Notes: a model not told the origin generated them from the letters alone. A DNA stretch of 64,000 bases from Membranipora membranacea (GCA_914767715.1 OU612070.1:24540025-24604024); one strand, 5' to 3'; shown: positions 22,110-35,069, counted from the stretch's first letter. Numbers and translations: made by a program.

Positions 22110-25100
22110 AAATTGTTGTGCGTGACATCGTGCTGACAAGCTGCTTGTGAAAAATTCTCTCTCTCTTGATTAAAAATTGTAAATAATTACTGGATATCAC
22201 ATGGAAGACAGTGCTTTAAGTTTTAAAAAGCGGAAGCGAGATGACCAAGATGACAATCAGCAAGAAAACAAAAAAGAAATGCCGTATTATTTAAACAAAC
22301 TCAGAGCACTTCAAAAAAAGCTGGATTCAACAACTCAAGACAACAGCATCGAAATCAAAGGTACTCTTGACAACATTCAAATCGTACTTGTGCGCAATTC
22401 TGCAACATAGGAGGTTGTCAAAGCTAACTTCCAGCCCTCGTTAAAAGATCAAGGACTTTACACCTCTTTACAGACCAACCGGGGTCAAACAAAAACAACT
22501 GTAGTCGCTGTAGTGGTCACAGTTAAAACCAAGAAGAAAGGAAAAAAAAATTTATACACTGCAAACTTTTACAATACAACATCTACCATACTTGTCATGT
22601 CAATGGTATTAAGGACAAAGATATTTTCCTTGACCACTACACTGAACTTATCAACGAAATTCCTGAACATACTATAAATGCATTGAATGCCACCATTCAA
22701 CGGAAATGTAAAGAATTCATTACATCCGAGCAAGGCATGAATGCGGCAGACATTCAACTACCAAGTCTGGAAAACGGCTACACGTCCAATCAAAGCTCCA
22801 GCACATCAGTTGCCATGGAAAGCACCAGCTCTCACAATCATCAAAGAACATCAGGCAACACATGTGAATCATGCAGCAATATCCAAAGCCTCATCAGCGT
22901 CATGATGAGCAAAATCTCGGAGCTAGAAAATATAGTTAAACAACAAAGCACTTTAATACAGAAACTTGTTGACCAACAACCAACAACCGATCAACTACAG
23001 CATCAATTTGACCAACTTGAAACCAGCATCAACAAACATCTAACAAGTAAATTGGAATGCAATTCAAATTGCTCACCAGATGCAAAAGTTTCTCCCAACA
23101 ATCAAACAGCATCAGCACAACACTGGGCTAACTATAATCATCAGCAACTTAATCTGCCATCAACTTCCTCAACGAACAACAGCAATCGAACCAGCATGAG
23201 AACACAACCCCCAAAAGAACAAAAAATAGACAACAGTTTCCGCCCTATAGACAATCCTGTCATAGATATTAAGAAGGACTCCATGAACTACAGCAACTTT
23301 AACCAAGATACCATCAGACGCACCCTCAACAAAACCTTTGGGCCAATCATAATAGAAAAGATTACCAGATATAACTTCAATACAAACAAACCCAAAATTA
23401 TGATACAGTTCAACCACCAAGAAACGAGAAACAACATGCTACGCAAATGGAACACTGATCTATTTGGTGGATCAAGTATACACCAAACAATCGACCCGAA
23501 TTCCCTGACAGAATATATGGGTATGTTGGAAGGTGTCCCACTAGATGCTGAGGACAGCACTGTAATAAATGATATAAAAGTGCTCTACCCTCATGCTACA
23601 TCAGAAAGAATTTTTAAGGAGGGCAAACCAATGAGAATGTTCAAAATTAAGTTCCATTCTCATGATGATTTTCTTTTTTCTATTAAAAATGGCATTTGTC
23701 TCCAATCACAAAGTGTTAAATGTCAATTTGAGCAAATGAGATTATGTATTCTGAATTTGCATTTTTGAATGTCCGTGGAATTACCAGCAAAATAGAGGAG
23801 ATAAAATCAATTTTGCATCAACGTAAATTCGCAATTCTAGGATTAGCAGAAACATTTTTGAATGAGCATGATGGTGTTGGTATTTATGCGGTGCCAGGTT
23901 ATCAGGTGATTAGGAGAGATCGGGGGTATGGTTACGGTGGTGGTCTCGTTGTCTACATACATGAATCCGTGCAATTCGAACATCTTGCAGATTTTGACAA
24001 TAGCATGCCTGAGTCTATAACTATCAAAGTAAAGCCAAGTACAAATAAAAGTTGTTTAGTCTCGTTTATATACAGGCCTCCCAACTCCAAGTCCGCATGG
24101 TATGATCTTGCTTACGAATACTTTGAAAAAGCTTTTTCACTGTATAATGAAATGATTATACTTGGAGATTTTAACATCAACATCCTTGAACAAAGAAGCA
24201 ACAGAGAGTGGTTGGATATTGTTAAATCATTTTCCTTCCGTCAATTGATCTCGGAGCCAACAAGAGTTACAGAAACATCCAGCACCCTGATCGATCACGT
24301 ATACACAAATCTGCCCTCAGACATGTCAGAAAGTGGAATTATAAAATATGGAATGAGTGATCATAACTTAGTTTTCATTAAAATTTTATTTTCCACATTA
24401 AAGGTAAAAGCAAAGAGAACATCATTTGAATTCAATAACTATTCCAAATTTACAAACCAGGATATACGTGACCTTTTTTTCAGGTCGTCACTTTAGTGAT
24501 GTATTGTGTGAGAATACTGTAGACCGTATGTATGCAAGATTTAATGAAACCTATAGTTCATTAATCAAAACACTTGTCATCACCAAGAAAAGATTTGTAA
24601 AAACTGCTCAACTGCCCAAATGGTTAGATGATGAGGTAAAATCACAAATGCATTTGCGTGATAGATTGAAGAGAGAGGGCAAATGGGAAGAATATAAAAT
24701 TCAACGCAATTATGTTACAAATTTGATTAAGAAAAAGAAAAAATCGGTTATTTTAGATATAATTAAAAATAACAAAAATAACACCAAACCTGTTTGGGAA
24801 GCTTTAGGAATCCATCAAACTAAAACTTCACCAATGGTCAATATTGGTGGTTTATCCCCTGATGAATTGAACAGACACTTTACATCGATTGCAAAATCCA
24901 TAACCAAAGACATCCCTGACTCCCATGAATATAACATGATTAGACCAGTGACAACCCAAACGTTTTCTCAATTCACTCTCTTTACTCCAGAAATTTGTTT
25001 TAAATATCTAAAAAACATTTCTGACAATAAAGCAACTGGGCATGATGGTATATCTGTTAAGGTTTTGAAGAAAACGTGGCCTTACATATGCGACATTGTA

Positions 25101-26215
25101 ACTGACATGTTCAATAGAGCATTAATAGAGGGTGTATTTCCCTCACAGGAAAACCGCAAGAGTATTTCCTATTCATAAGGGTGGAGATATCAAAGATCCA
25201 TCTAATAATCGCCCTATATCAATACTTCCTGTGCTATCAAGATTTTTGAGAAACATGTGAATTCCCAAATTCAAAAATATCTCACTACAAACAAACTTCT
25301 TCACAAATTACAATGCGGATTTAGAGAAGGTAATTCCTGTGTTGATTCCCTACACAAACTCCTTTCTGACTGTTTGTCAGCAAGATCAGATGGTCACTTT
25401 GTTGTTATGATGTTTTCGGATTTCAAAAAAGCTTTTGACTGCGTCGACCATAAAATTCTTCTGAAAAAATTGACAATGTACGGTATAACGGGCAAACTGG
25501 ACTCTCATAAAACCTTTCCTAACAGATAGGACACAATTTGTAGCTATACAACAAGGTGCAAAAAGCTCAAAAATTCTTCCAATAGACATTGGTGTCCCCC
25601 AAGGCTCAATTCTGGCACCAAGTTTATTCCTCATATACTTCAATGATCTTCTATCCTACACATTACATTCCAAGGCATTTGCCTACGCTGATGATACAGT
25701 TTTCGTATCAAAATCTGACAACTTTGATACACTTAATGATTTATGTGATACTGATCTACACTTGATAGAAAGTTGGTGTAGGAATAATAGGATGTTGTTA
25801 AACATAAAAAAATTCTCACTATATGCTTGTACAACCCTCTCATAGAGCCACATCTCTAGATTTAGATCTAAAAATTGACCATAAAAGACTAAACCGAAAT
25901 GCCAATACCAAACTCCTTGGTTTTACTTTGAATGACTCATTGACATGGGACGATCATGTAGACCAGATTTGCACCAAAATAAACAAAAGTTTGGCATTAT
26001 TCCAGAAATGCAGGGCATCCCTAGATAGTAAATCATCTCGTAACTTTTATTTCCAGTATGTCTTTTGTCATATGATATATGGCATTCGCATATATGTCAA
26101 CCTATCACCACAATATATTCTTGAAAGAATATACTTGCTCCAAAAGTGCAAAAATGCATCATTCCAAAGAATAATTAGCGAACAAAAAATAATTAGTGTA
26201 TGATTATATATGATA
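22110..26215 (+). mobile_element. CR1/L2-type LINE, nearly full length but frameshifted
   Basis: ORF1 product: 22683-23768 encodes about 360 residues with a glutamine/asparagine-rich, coiled-coil middle (ISVMMSKISELENIVKQQST) and a C-terminal nucleic-acid-binding-type region, no zinc knuckle; a short upstream piece (22201-22410) may be its detached N-terminus. ORF2 endonuclease: 23744-24496 with LNVRGITSKIEEI, LGLAETFLNEHD, YGGGLVVYI, ILGDFNIN and SDHNLV, an APE-type endonuclease in order. ORF2 continues after a frameshift at a T7 run (24475-24481): linker and early reverse transcriptase 24500-25178 (DNKATGHDGI), 25250-25510 (FSDFKKAFDCVDH), 25510-25830 (GVPQGSILAP and the catalytic AYADDTVFV). 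At least four frameshifts make it inactive. ORF1 and ORF2 overlap by about 25 bases. It ends about 26.2 kb, short of the usual C-terminal tail. Confidence 0.9.
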
Positions 26216-26475
26216 CTCAATATCACACAAACTTTCGATTCTAGTTACAAAACTTACATATAGTGCAGCCAAACGAGAATGGATTTTCTACTGGTAATAA
26301 GTATGTATGTGAAAAAGCAAGTACAAGTGCAAGTAAGTATACAACACTTTATCAAAAATTTCACCTTTACTCACATTTCACAATGACAACATAACTTACC
26401 ACATAAAGATTCGACTTTAGCAGTGAAGACTAAACCCAACAGAAAATAGATGAACAGATATTCCAACAAATCCAT

Positions 26476-28467
26476 TTCCACCTGTAGACTTCTGGATGAC
26501 AGGAGTGTTGTATCAGGTGTTGAATACTTTAAGTCTTTCCTATACCCACTGCCAAAGTTTGACCCTCGGTTAACTCTATGATGAATAAAAGGACCATGAA
26601 ACGTGATTTCAATAAACTATACAAAAGAGTTAACCCCAGGGGTAGTGCATTATTTATTGTTGTCAGGGATTTCATGGTGATTCACAAGCTAATGATTGGC
26701 TGCACATGAGTCTCTTTAGTCCAGCTTTATAACACAATAAATTGCTTGTTACCAATCGACAAACTCATCCTGCATATTCCAGCATATGGTGAGGTTCAAT
26801 GTGTATGAATACCAGTACAGTGTAAGCTGGCTAATTCAAACTTTATAATTCAAAACTCCTGCTAATTCAGACAAGGAAAATTGGTCCCTTCAGCCAGATC
26901 TCATAGCATTCTAATATCACATTATTCAAACTCTGCTTAATAAGATGAAATTTTTGTGGTCCCTTGAGGTTTGAATTAAAGTAGCAGACAACCCTGGCAC
27001 CACTAAATACATCAAGATGCAATTAAACTTCACCAGTAGGCAACATACTCAACAATGGAAATCCAAGGTATAAGCTTTGAATCTGCACCACAAGGCAGTC
27101 AGAAGCCCCTCTACCCCATGCCTGCAATAAACTGAATTAAGTTGAGAAGCTATTATAATCTCAAAGAAAATGCTTGTTTTTGTTATTGAAAGCAATAATA
27201 TTGTTTTTGCAGATGATTTTGTAACCGAGATGACTGTTTATATATTAAGATTCACAGAACAAAAGATAACTGCTTAGATTCTAGAAACAAATTCTTTTAA
27301 ACAACATTTTTTTCCAATAATATATTCATTTTGAGATTACAGGTATTTGTGTTACTTGAACAAAATGGTGGAAGAGAGTTTGTAATTGAAATAATTGAAA
27401 TTTTTCAAATTTAACATTTATCTATCCACCCAAATCCAAATTTATATACCATTACGCATGAAATATCGAAATATCACTTTTGTGGTTGTCTGCCACTTTA
27501 AGTGAACTGCACTGTATTTCCAATAGAGAGCATTTCTCATGCGTATTATAATGTGTGACAAAGATGCTAAATTTTAAAAGTGAAATCCTTGATTTTTAAA
27601 GGGTGTCTGGGTGAGTTTGGTGAGTACTTGGTTTCTTTCCCCCCTCCCCCTCTCACTCCATTGATGTTGGCAACATGTTTATATATTTAAATTCACATAG
27701 TAAATTTTGTTTTTTAGAAATTTGGTGAATGTAATTTTATTGTGATACCACTTCGCTATTGAAACACCAAAAATAGCTTTAAGCCACATTCTGCTGGTAA
27801 ACAGTGTGGGCATGCGATATTATAATTCATAACCATAAATACCGAACTCCTCACTAGGGGGCACTGAAAAAATGAGACGATGAATTTGGTATTTTGCTTT
27901 ATTATGTGAGGTCTGTAGCAGATCACACTAATTGCTCTGGTAGCCATCAAATTTAGATGTAAACAAAAACGAAAGTGATTATCATTTATTTCACGCAGAC
28001 TTACATAGTGGGAACACAATTTTCAATAGTTTCGATTTCATATTTGTTTTATTATATTAATATAACAAGAGTATTATTTATTTATTGAGGTTTTCTAAAA
28101 GTTTATAATTAAAACAAATTAAAAAAACTTGATGACCTCACACACATTAACATATTATATAAAAAAATGACTTGAGTAAAACGATATAATTGGTAGGGTG
28201 TTACATACTATATAGTGGGTAGGATAATGAAAGCATGGTATCCTAAATTATAAATATATGCAAACACAAATAGTCTTAATATCAGCTTGAACATGAATTT
28301 TCCAAACAAAATCATATTAAAGAAACTTTAACTAATGTGAAAACTTCTTCAATTGCAATGAAACTCTATGTCAAGAAAGGAGGTGCCATGATGTAATGAG
28401 AACTAAGTTTATTTGTATCGGGTCCATATAATATTATAACACTGTGTTGTTTGCGGTGGTGTAGTAC
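26476..28467. other. Spacer between lectin-like copies A and B
   Basis: The first 300 bases are the 5' flank of copy A and match that of copy B over at least 250 bases, so the tandem duplication included the promoter. The rest shows nothing recognisable; a minus-strand frame at 27756-28019 has no known domain. Confidence 0.5.
26629..26667 (-). promoter_or_regulatory. Conserved proximal promoter block, copy A
   Basis: About 155-190 bases upstream of the copy A ATG. On the minus strand it reads CCTGACAACAATAAATAATG followed by CACTACCCCTGGGGTTAAC. The same block in the same place precedes copies B, D and E and, more loosely, C. It contains an ACAAT core, compatible with SOX-type factors, and a GTTAAC half-site; function is inferred from conservation only. 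Confidence 0.5.
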
Positions 28468-31299
28468 TCAGGCTTTTGTTAGCCCATGAACATCTACCTC
28501 CCTAACACAAATACGATTCCCATACGGTGCAATTGTCTTAGTCAGCTGCAGTCTTAGAGCAAAACCTGAAAATAGAAACCTGAATATTTACAGACAGAGA
28601 TCAGTCCTCTCAGTAGGGATCAAAATCAATACAGTAACTGAATTTCTACGTCAATATTGTTAATATATCATCGAAGCTTGCCTCCCATCTAGACAACTAG
28701 GCAGGTGAGATTGCTTCTGTAATCTTTGTAACGGTGTTAGATAGCGCTGTTATTATTGTTATGATGTTTGTCAGCATCACACCAGCTTATTCTTGTCGCA
28801 TACTCATTCGTTCTTTTCTCTCTTACACATATTATCAATTCATTTAAACTTTCAACAGGTTTACAAGTAAATTGGTATAATATAAATACACTGTGTCATT
28901 CACACAAAGCAAAACATCGCTACGCCAATAGCCAGTAGTAATATTTTTTATGTTTTGATAAGATGAGATTACTTATGATAACCTTTAGTGACTGTAACAG
29001 TTGGGATGTTTAGAAGTTCGATTCCTCCGAGACAAGGATAGTACTTGCTTTGTGATGTCGGCAGGACGTCATCTTCAAAATAACACTCAACAAACTCACC
29101 ACTCTCCAGCCTTATTGTCATGTTAACATCATGGAATCGACTGTTGAAATCTGTATGTAAGAATTATTGTTAAATTAGCTTGGGATTCGGGCCAACAATG
29201 AGGCCTTGTCTGTATTCTGAGTTGTGTTAGATATAGCTTCTGTGGTGTTATCTATTCATGTACCAGTATTGTTCATTTCTGAATGGGCCCATGCCCTTTT
29301 GTGACCTGGCACTCATGTGTTCCCTATTATTCACAGAATACAGCTACTTTCATTTACTTTCTCGCCTTAATTAATGTTACAATATAGCCTCAAATAAATC
29401 TCATGAAGATTTACTGGTGACTAGCCAGCCATAATACAATGATCTCAAACATACCCGGATTTGAAGTAGTCCATTGATTGTATACAGTTACTCCAGTTAT
29501 CAGGACACTCTCAGAAAACTCAACCATCCAAAACACCTCAGTTGGGTCACTGCTTCCTGCTGTACAGGCAAGTGAGGTTCCAGAAGGCATATCTATTACA
29601 CCATCAATAGCATTTTCAGCCACCAATGAGCCTACAACCCCTAGCTGAGTCGCGGATGAACCTGGTGGTAAAAGGATAAGCAGTAACATTAAGCCTTGAT
29701 ATATATATTCAACTCAGTGCGAGATCATCTACTTTGATTTGCACCAAAATCAGTTTTTTGTTCCTAAGTTATATAGGATGATCAAATCTGCTAGTTAGTA
29801 CTGGTTCCAGTATCTGATAGTCTGTTAAATGATAGATTTTTCTTCCGACCAAAATCAGCTATTTGCTAACTCACCTACAGCTTGCCCATTTTGATTCTCA
29901 AGTACATTTGCCAGCGGCACTGCAGCGCTCTTCATGAAGACTTTATCTGTAGTAATCAGATTCTCAATAAGTACAACATCAGTATTACCAGATGTGTAAC
30001 ATGTAGAAGTGGTAGTACTGTACATAACAGTAAGACATGTTCTATTTATAGAACAATAAGTCAGACAGTGACTCAATGATCGGAAATATCTAGAGTTACT
30101 GTCTGGACTGTACATTGTCGAGTAAGCAGTAGAGTTGAGCGCATCATCGCCTAGAAAGTAAAATCCATGAGCCAGGTTAGTTATGGGCCTAGCTCACTTT
30201 GAATTTTGTTATACTATCAGATTTTCTCAGAGCAAACATAAGCTGTGTCAGGGCTGGGGCCATTCATTGAAATTAGACCGCATTCAATTTATCACCCATT
30301 TACAAACAAAAAGTCGCATTAGTGCTAAATTTGCATTTACAACTGACATAAAATCAGTATTCGCATCTGTTGTGCATTTGTAACAAGCAGAATTCACAGC
30401 ATTCAATTCGCATTGCATTTGTAAATCTAGATTTTTGCCATTTCCATTCCAATTTGCATTTGTAAATCTAAGCTACTATAATCTCATAACGCAACTGTGG
30501 CACCATTCAGTATAATTTTGGAATAAGTAGAGCTTATTCACTACTTAGAGTCTCTTTTTCTAATTTTGTCTCCATTTTCATTCGCATTTGCCTTTGTAAG
30601 ACAGCTGAATCTCCATTTTCATTCACATTTGCATTTGTAAGACAGCTAAATCTCCATTTTCGTTCGCATTGCACTTGATAGCTGGCCCTATAGCGCATTT
30701 CCAATTCATGCGAAATATGCAAATGAGAATGTGAATAAATGCAATTGCAAATGCGCATTTTTTAATTGGCCTTAGCCCTGAGCTGAGTATACTGAAGGCG
30801 TTTTCTTCTAGTCTAGAGAACTCAGACTTGTCGCTAACCCCAAACTTAAAGATACAGAAGATGCTTCATTCTCAAGTATAATTAGCAAACAAAAATGGTG
30901 TGGTCGGTGCTGAAGTATCCGCCTTTTCTTAAGTATCGAGGCCCAATTTCCTCCTATAGAGTTCTTGCAGAGTCTACACAGAGACTGTCAAAGTCACCCT
31001 AATATTGTTTGATTTCCAATTCTAATATTCATGTCGTTCCATACGCATCTAACAAGGATTTTCTACTGGTAATAAATATGTATGTGTAAAAGAAATTTCT
31101 TTAAATGCCTATTTTAGTGTTTTTTGTTTAATTAAACAATAATGTAGCTTGATGGTTTTATCATACAAACCTTTATCGAAAATTTCACCTTTACTCACAA
31201 TTCACAATGACAACATAACTTACCACATAAGGATTCAGCTTTAGCAGTCAAGACTAAACCCAACAGAAAATAGAGGAACAGATATGTCCACAAGTCCAT
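28468..31299 (-). CDS. PAN plus F-type-lectin-like secreted protein, paralogue B
   Basis: Five exons: signal peptide 31224-31299 (25 residues, MDLWTYLFLYFLLGLVL...), PAN/apple-like 29875-30150, lectin domain in 29455-29661, 28983-29150 and 28468-28565. All junctions are phase 1 and the joined frame would be 274 residues. The PAN exon shows the cysteine ladder HCLTYC, NRTC, STCYTS. The lectin part has the NAIDG motif, FWMVEFSESVLITGVTVYN and the closing VREVDVHGL strand. Such proteins are extracellular, and F-type domains usually bind fucose. The weak point is exon 4: all other copies have a GTGAGN or GTAAGA donor, whereas here about 11 bases are missing and the donor reads GTTATC. Without splicing, the frame ends after five more residues. 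It may be poorly spliced or a recent pseudogene. Confidence 0.7.
30241..30788. mobile_element. hAT-type MITE with 8-bp target duplication
   Basis: Element 30249-30780 in intron 1 of copy B. Termini are CAGGGCT on both ends in inverted orientation (left cagggctggggccattcatt, right complement cagggctaaggccaattaaa). Flanks are agctgtgt (30241-30248) and agctgagt (30781-30788), an 8-base duplication with one mismatch. The homologous intron of copy A (about 21340) reads agctgagtaaactgcagg without the insert, an empty site. Inside are three 41-base tandem units around tctccattttcattcgcatttg (30555-30675). No coding capacity: non-autonomous. Confidence 0.9.
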
Positions 31300-31474
31300 T
31301 TCCAACTTCAAAACTTCTGATTATAGACTATGTAGGACATAAGTGTTGTATCAGGTTTTAAGTGTTTTATTCACATAAGTCTTTCCTACCCACTGCCAAA
31401 GTTTGACCTTTGGATAACTCTACATGATGAATCGAAGAAGCATGGAACGTGATTTCAATAAACTATACAAAAGA

Positions 31475-31513
31475 GTTAACCCCAGGAGTAGTATATTATT
31501 TATTGTTGTCAGG
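31475..31513 (-). promoter_or_regulatory. Conserved proximal promoter block, copy B
   Basis: Located 176-214 bases upstream of the copy B ATG. Same sequence block as before copy A, with a TATA-like TATAGTTTATTG 10-20 bases nearer the gene. Confidence 0.5.
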
Positions 31514-31519
31514 GATTTC

Positions 31520-33181
31520 ATGTTGATTTGCAAGCTAATAATTGGCTGCACATGAGTCTCTTGAGTCCAGTGTTATAACACAATAAACTGCTTGTTGCTA
31601 ATAAACAAACTCATCCTGCATACTCCAGCCGACGGTGAGATCGAATGTTTTTGAATACCAGTATATCGATTTAATTCAATCCTCACGCATTTTATAATGA
31701 GTGACAAAGATGTCGAATTTCAAAGGTGACATTGTTGGTTTTGATAGGGTTTCTGAATGAGTTTGGTTAGAACTTGGTTTCACCCCTTCCCCCCTTCTCA
31801 CTCCATTAGTGTTGGTGACATTGATATATCGATATTAGGGAAGTAAATCTGGCAGAAAAAGACTTCATTTCAAATACCCTAAAACCTTGAGTTTGATGAG
31901 TTTAAGTTTGATGAATGAAGTATTGTTATATCCTTCCCATTTTTGTGTATGACTTGCTTTACCTGGCTATAGAAACTTATAGCAGGTGTTTATTACTGTC
32001 TTGTAATTGTGGTTAATATTTTAGAACTAAAATATTTACGAGCAACTATAAAAACTTATAGTGCACAAATATTAATATAACTACTTGTTTGAGATTATAT
32101 GAACATATAACTCGATTGGGTATTGACTTTGGTACAGCCTCGATGCAAAACTATCAACAAACTCTGATATTCCAGAAATCCTCCTTAGATCGATATTTAG
32201 TTTCCGAGATTATATCCGTTTTTAGCCTCGATGCAAAACCATCAACAAACTGTGATATTCCAGAAATCCTCCTTAGATCGATATTTAGTTTCCGAGATTA
32301 TATCCGTTTTTAGCCTTGATGCAAAACTATCAACAAAGTCCGATATCCCAGTAATCCTCCTTAGATCGATATTAAATAAACATTACACAGAAATAAGTAT
32401 TCTGAATATTTATTTCGATTGTTTTTATTTGCATAACTGCAAAACTGGCAAAACAAAACCTTGCTCTTCCATAAAATTGTATTAACATTAATGTAAAGGT
32501 TTGTTACACAATGACAAGTGTTGATTGTCACTCTAAGCATTACTGAAATAAAACAGAATATATATAAATATTGACAAGGTAAGAAATAATAGACAATACA
32601 AATACAAAACAAGAGTGAGTACTAAGATAAATGTCTGAGCCAGTTAGTATACTTTGTTTAATGTCAAGGGGGATAACCACTGTTTATTTGCTCGATACCA
32701 CAGTATATTGAGACACCAAATCGCAATTAAAACACCAATCATAAGATACCAAAATTGTCACACCAAAAATATGATGGAAACTTAAACCAAAGTGATTATC
32801 ATGTATTTCTTGCAGACTTACATTGTGAAAACATAATTGACAATAATTTCAATTTGATTTACTTTTTATTATATTATACTATAACAAAAGTTTCATAAAT
32901 GTTTAGATACACATAGTTATGTTCAACCTTCCTATTTTGGATATTACGCAATTATTACCTGAAATTACTGGATTTTACCATTTTTTATCAAACAAAACGA
33001 TGTAAAAGAAACTATAACATACATAAAAACTTCTTCAATTGCAATGAAAGTCTATGACAAGAAAGGAGGTGCCATGACTTAATAATAACTAAGCTTATCT
33101 GTATTGTTACCGTATAATATTTTAAACACTGTGTTGTCCTGAGTTTCTCACTGAAGGTGATGTATTACAGTGGTGTAATTT
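31520..33181. other. Spacer between copies B and C
   Basis: Contains the extended 5' flank of copy B and, at 32137-32375, a tandem repeat listed separately. No gene recognised. Confidence 0.45.
32137..32375 (+). repeat. 86-bp tandem repeat, 2.8 units
   Basis: Unit starts agcctcgatgcaaaactatc and ends gattatatccgtttt. Starts at about 32137, 32223 and 32310; the third unit is cut after ccttagatcgatatt. Units are nearly identical, so amplification is recent. Confidence 0.93.
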
Positions 33182-35055
33182 TCAGGCTTTTGTTAGGCCA
33201 TGAACATCTACCTCCACAACACAAATATGATTATCATAACCCGGTAACGTCTCAGTAAGCTGCAGTCTTAGAGCAAAACCTGAAAATAAAAACCTGAATA
33301 TTTACAGACAAAGATGAGGGATCAAGTTCAATACAGTAACAGAACTTCTATGTCAATATTGTTAATATATCATCAAAGCTTGCTTCCCATCCGGACAACT
33401 AGCAAGGTGTAATTACTGTACATGTACATAAACTTCTTCTCACCTTTAGTGACGGTAACTGATGGAATGTTTAGAAGTTTGATTCCTCCGAGACAAGGAT
33501 AGTACTTGCTTTGTGCTGGGGGCAGGATATCATCTTCAAAGTTACACTCAACAAATTCACCACTCTCCAGCCTAATTGTCATGAGAACATCATGGAATAG
33601 GCTGCTCCACTCTGTAAAAATATATCAAATGTGATTTGCATTTCTATGGAGTATGATGAGATTGGTAATGTTGAAGTCAGATGTATTGTCATGAGAACAT
33701 CGTGAAATCTTCCTTCATGATCTGTGTAAATAATTCATTACAAAATGTTGTATTCAAACTCATACATTTACTTGTGACTGACTTGCCACTTTACAACCAT
33801 ACTTCAAATCTCAAATTGGTGACTAGCCTGATCTCAAACATACTAGATGCAGAAGCCCATATGTTGTATACAGTAACTCCAGTTATCAGGACACTCTCAG
33901 AAAACTCAACCATCCAAAACACCTCTGTGGGGTCACTGCTTTCTGATGTACAGCCAAGTGGGGTTTCAGAAGATGACATATCTATTACACCATCAATAGC
34001 ATTTTCAGCCACCAATGAGCCTACAACCCCTAGCTGAGTCGCGGATGAACCTGGTGGTAAAAGGATAAGCAGTAACATTAAGTCTTGATATATATATTCA
34101 ACTCAGTGCGAGATCATCTACTTTGATTTGCACCAAAATCAGTTTCCTGTTCCTAAGTTATATAGGATGATCAAATCTGCTAGTTAGTACCAGTTCAAGT
34201 ATCTGATAGTCTGTTAAATGATAGATTTTTCTTCCAACCAAAATCAGCAATTTGCTAACTCACCTACAGCTTGCCCATTTTGATTCTCAAGTACATTTGC
34301 CAGCGGCATTGCAGCGCTCTTCATGAAGACTTTATCTGTAGTAATCAGATTTTCAATAAGTACAACATCAGTGTTACCAGATGTGTAACATGTGGAAGTG
34401 GTGGTACTGTACATAACAGTAAGACATGTTCTATTTATAGAACAATAAGTCAAGCAGTGACTTAATGATTGGAAATATCTAGAGTTGTCCGTACTGTACA
34501 TTGTTGAGTAAGCAGTAGAGTTGAGCTTATCATCGCTTGCAAAAGAAAATCCAAGTGCTTTATTTTCAAGAATGACTAGCAATCGAATAAGACACACTAT
34601 TTGCGTCATTTTTCAGTATTATAGAAAATTTCAGCCCTCTTTTGATAGTTTTATAGGCATATAAATGTGTACATATAAGGCACACAAACAAAGATGATGT
34701 TGCTTTGTTAATGGTAATGTAGTAATGGTAGTTTATGCTGACATTGCCAAATTTTCATTTTTTAATTCCCAAACTATATACATGTCGTCATATATGCATC
34801 TACCAGTTTTCATCTTGACTGGATACAGTTTGTAGTAAATGTAAATTCTCAATCTTTTTAATTGATATCCTAATTCTCATAATATGTCTTATACACCAAA
34901 CAGTTTTTAGGCAATTTGTCTCAAAACTTTTACATAAATTTCATAATTAATCTCATTTGACAAAAACAAAATGACTTACCGCAAATGGATTCAGCTTTAA
35001 CAGTAAACACTACACCAAACAGCGAATAGAAGAACAAATCTGTCGACAACTCCAT
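33182..35055 (-). CDS. PAN plus F-type-lectin-like paralogue C, splice acceptor mutated
   Basis: Exons by homology: signal peptide 34980-35055 (MELSTDLFFYSLFGVVF...), PAN-like 34264-34536, lectin domain 33844-34050, 33444-33611 and 33182-33279. Coding parts are open and the expected length is 273 residues; the PAN exon lacks one codon relative to its relatives (STDNS for SPDSNS). The acceptor before the PAN exon reads CAA|GC where copies B, D and E have AG|G, because base 34537 is a t on the plus strand instead of c. The only AG left is one base inside the exon, and its use shifts the frame into a stop after about 24 codons. The frame upstream of the exon happens to stay open to a Met at 34609, giving a hydrophobic start (MTQIVCLIRLLVIL), which could serve as an alternative first exon. 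Function is doubtful. Confidence 0.65.
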
Positions 35056-35069
35056 TTCAACTTTTTAAA

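Larger units (their letters stand above)
19470..26475 (-). pseudogene. PAN plus F-type-lectin-like paralogue A, disrupted
   Basis: First member of the tandem family. Preserved exons: signal peptide 26400-26475 (MDLLEYLFIYFLLGLVF..., good GTAAGT donor), lectin exon 1 at 20952-21136, lectin exon 2 at 20064-20231 (GEFVECNFEDDILPTAQSK, good GTGAGA donor) and terminal exon 19470-19567 (LRLQLTKTIPEYGNRSCVKE...). The PAN exon found in every other paralogue is absent. The interval where it should lie, between 21.3 and 26.3 kb, is filled by two LINE segments, and recognisable intron sequence of the family abuts both sides. Lectin exon 1 has also lost its last 40 or so bases: after ESVLITG it runs into an unrelated tail, and the nearest GTAAGT donor would join out of frame. 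Loss by LINE-associated deletion is the simplest reading. Confidence 0.8.

Noticed and set aside
29882-30079. Plus-strand frame opposite the PAN exon, repeated in copies C, D and E
   Set aside because: It is the antisense shadow of the conserved PAN exon; its conservation is explained by the minus-strand gene.
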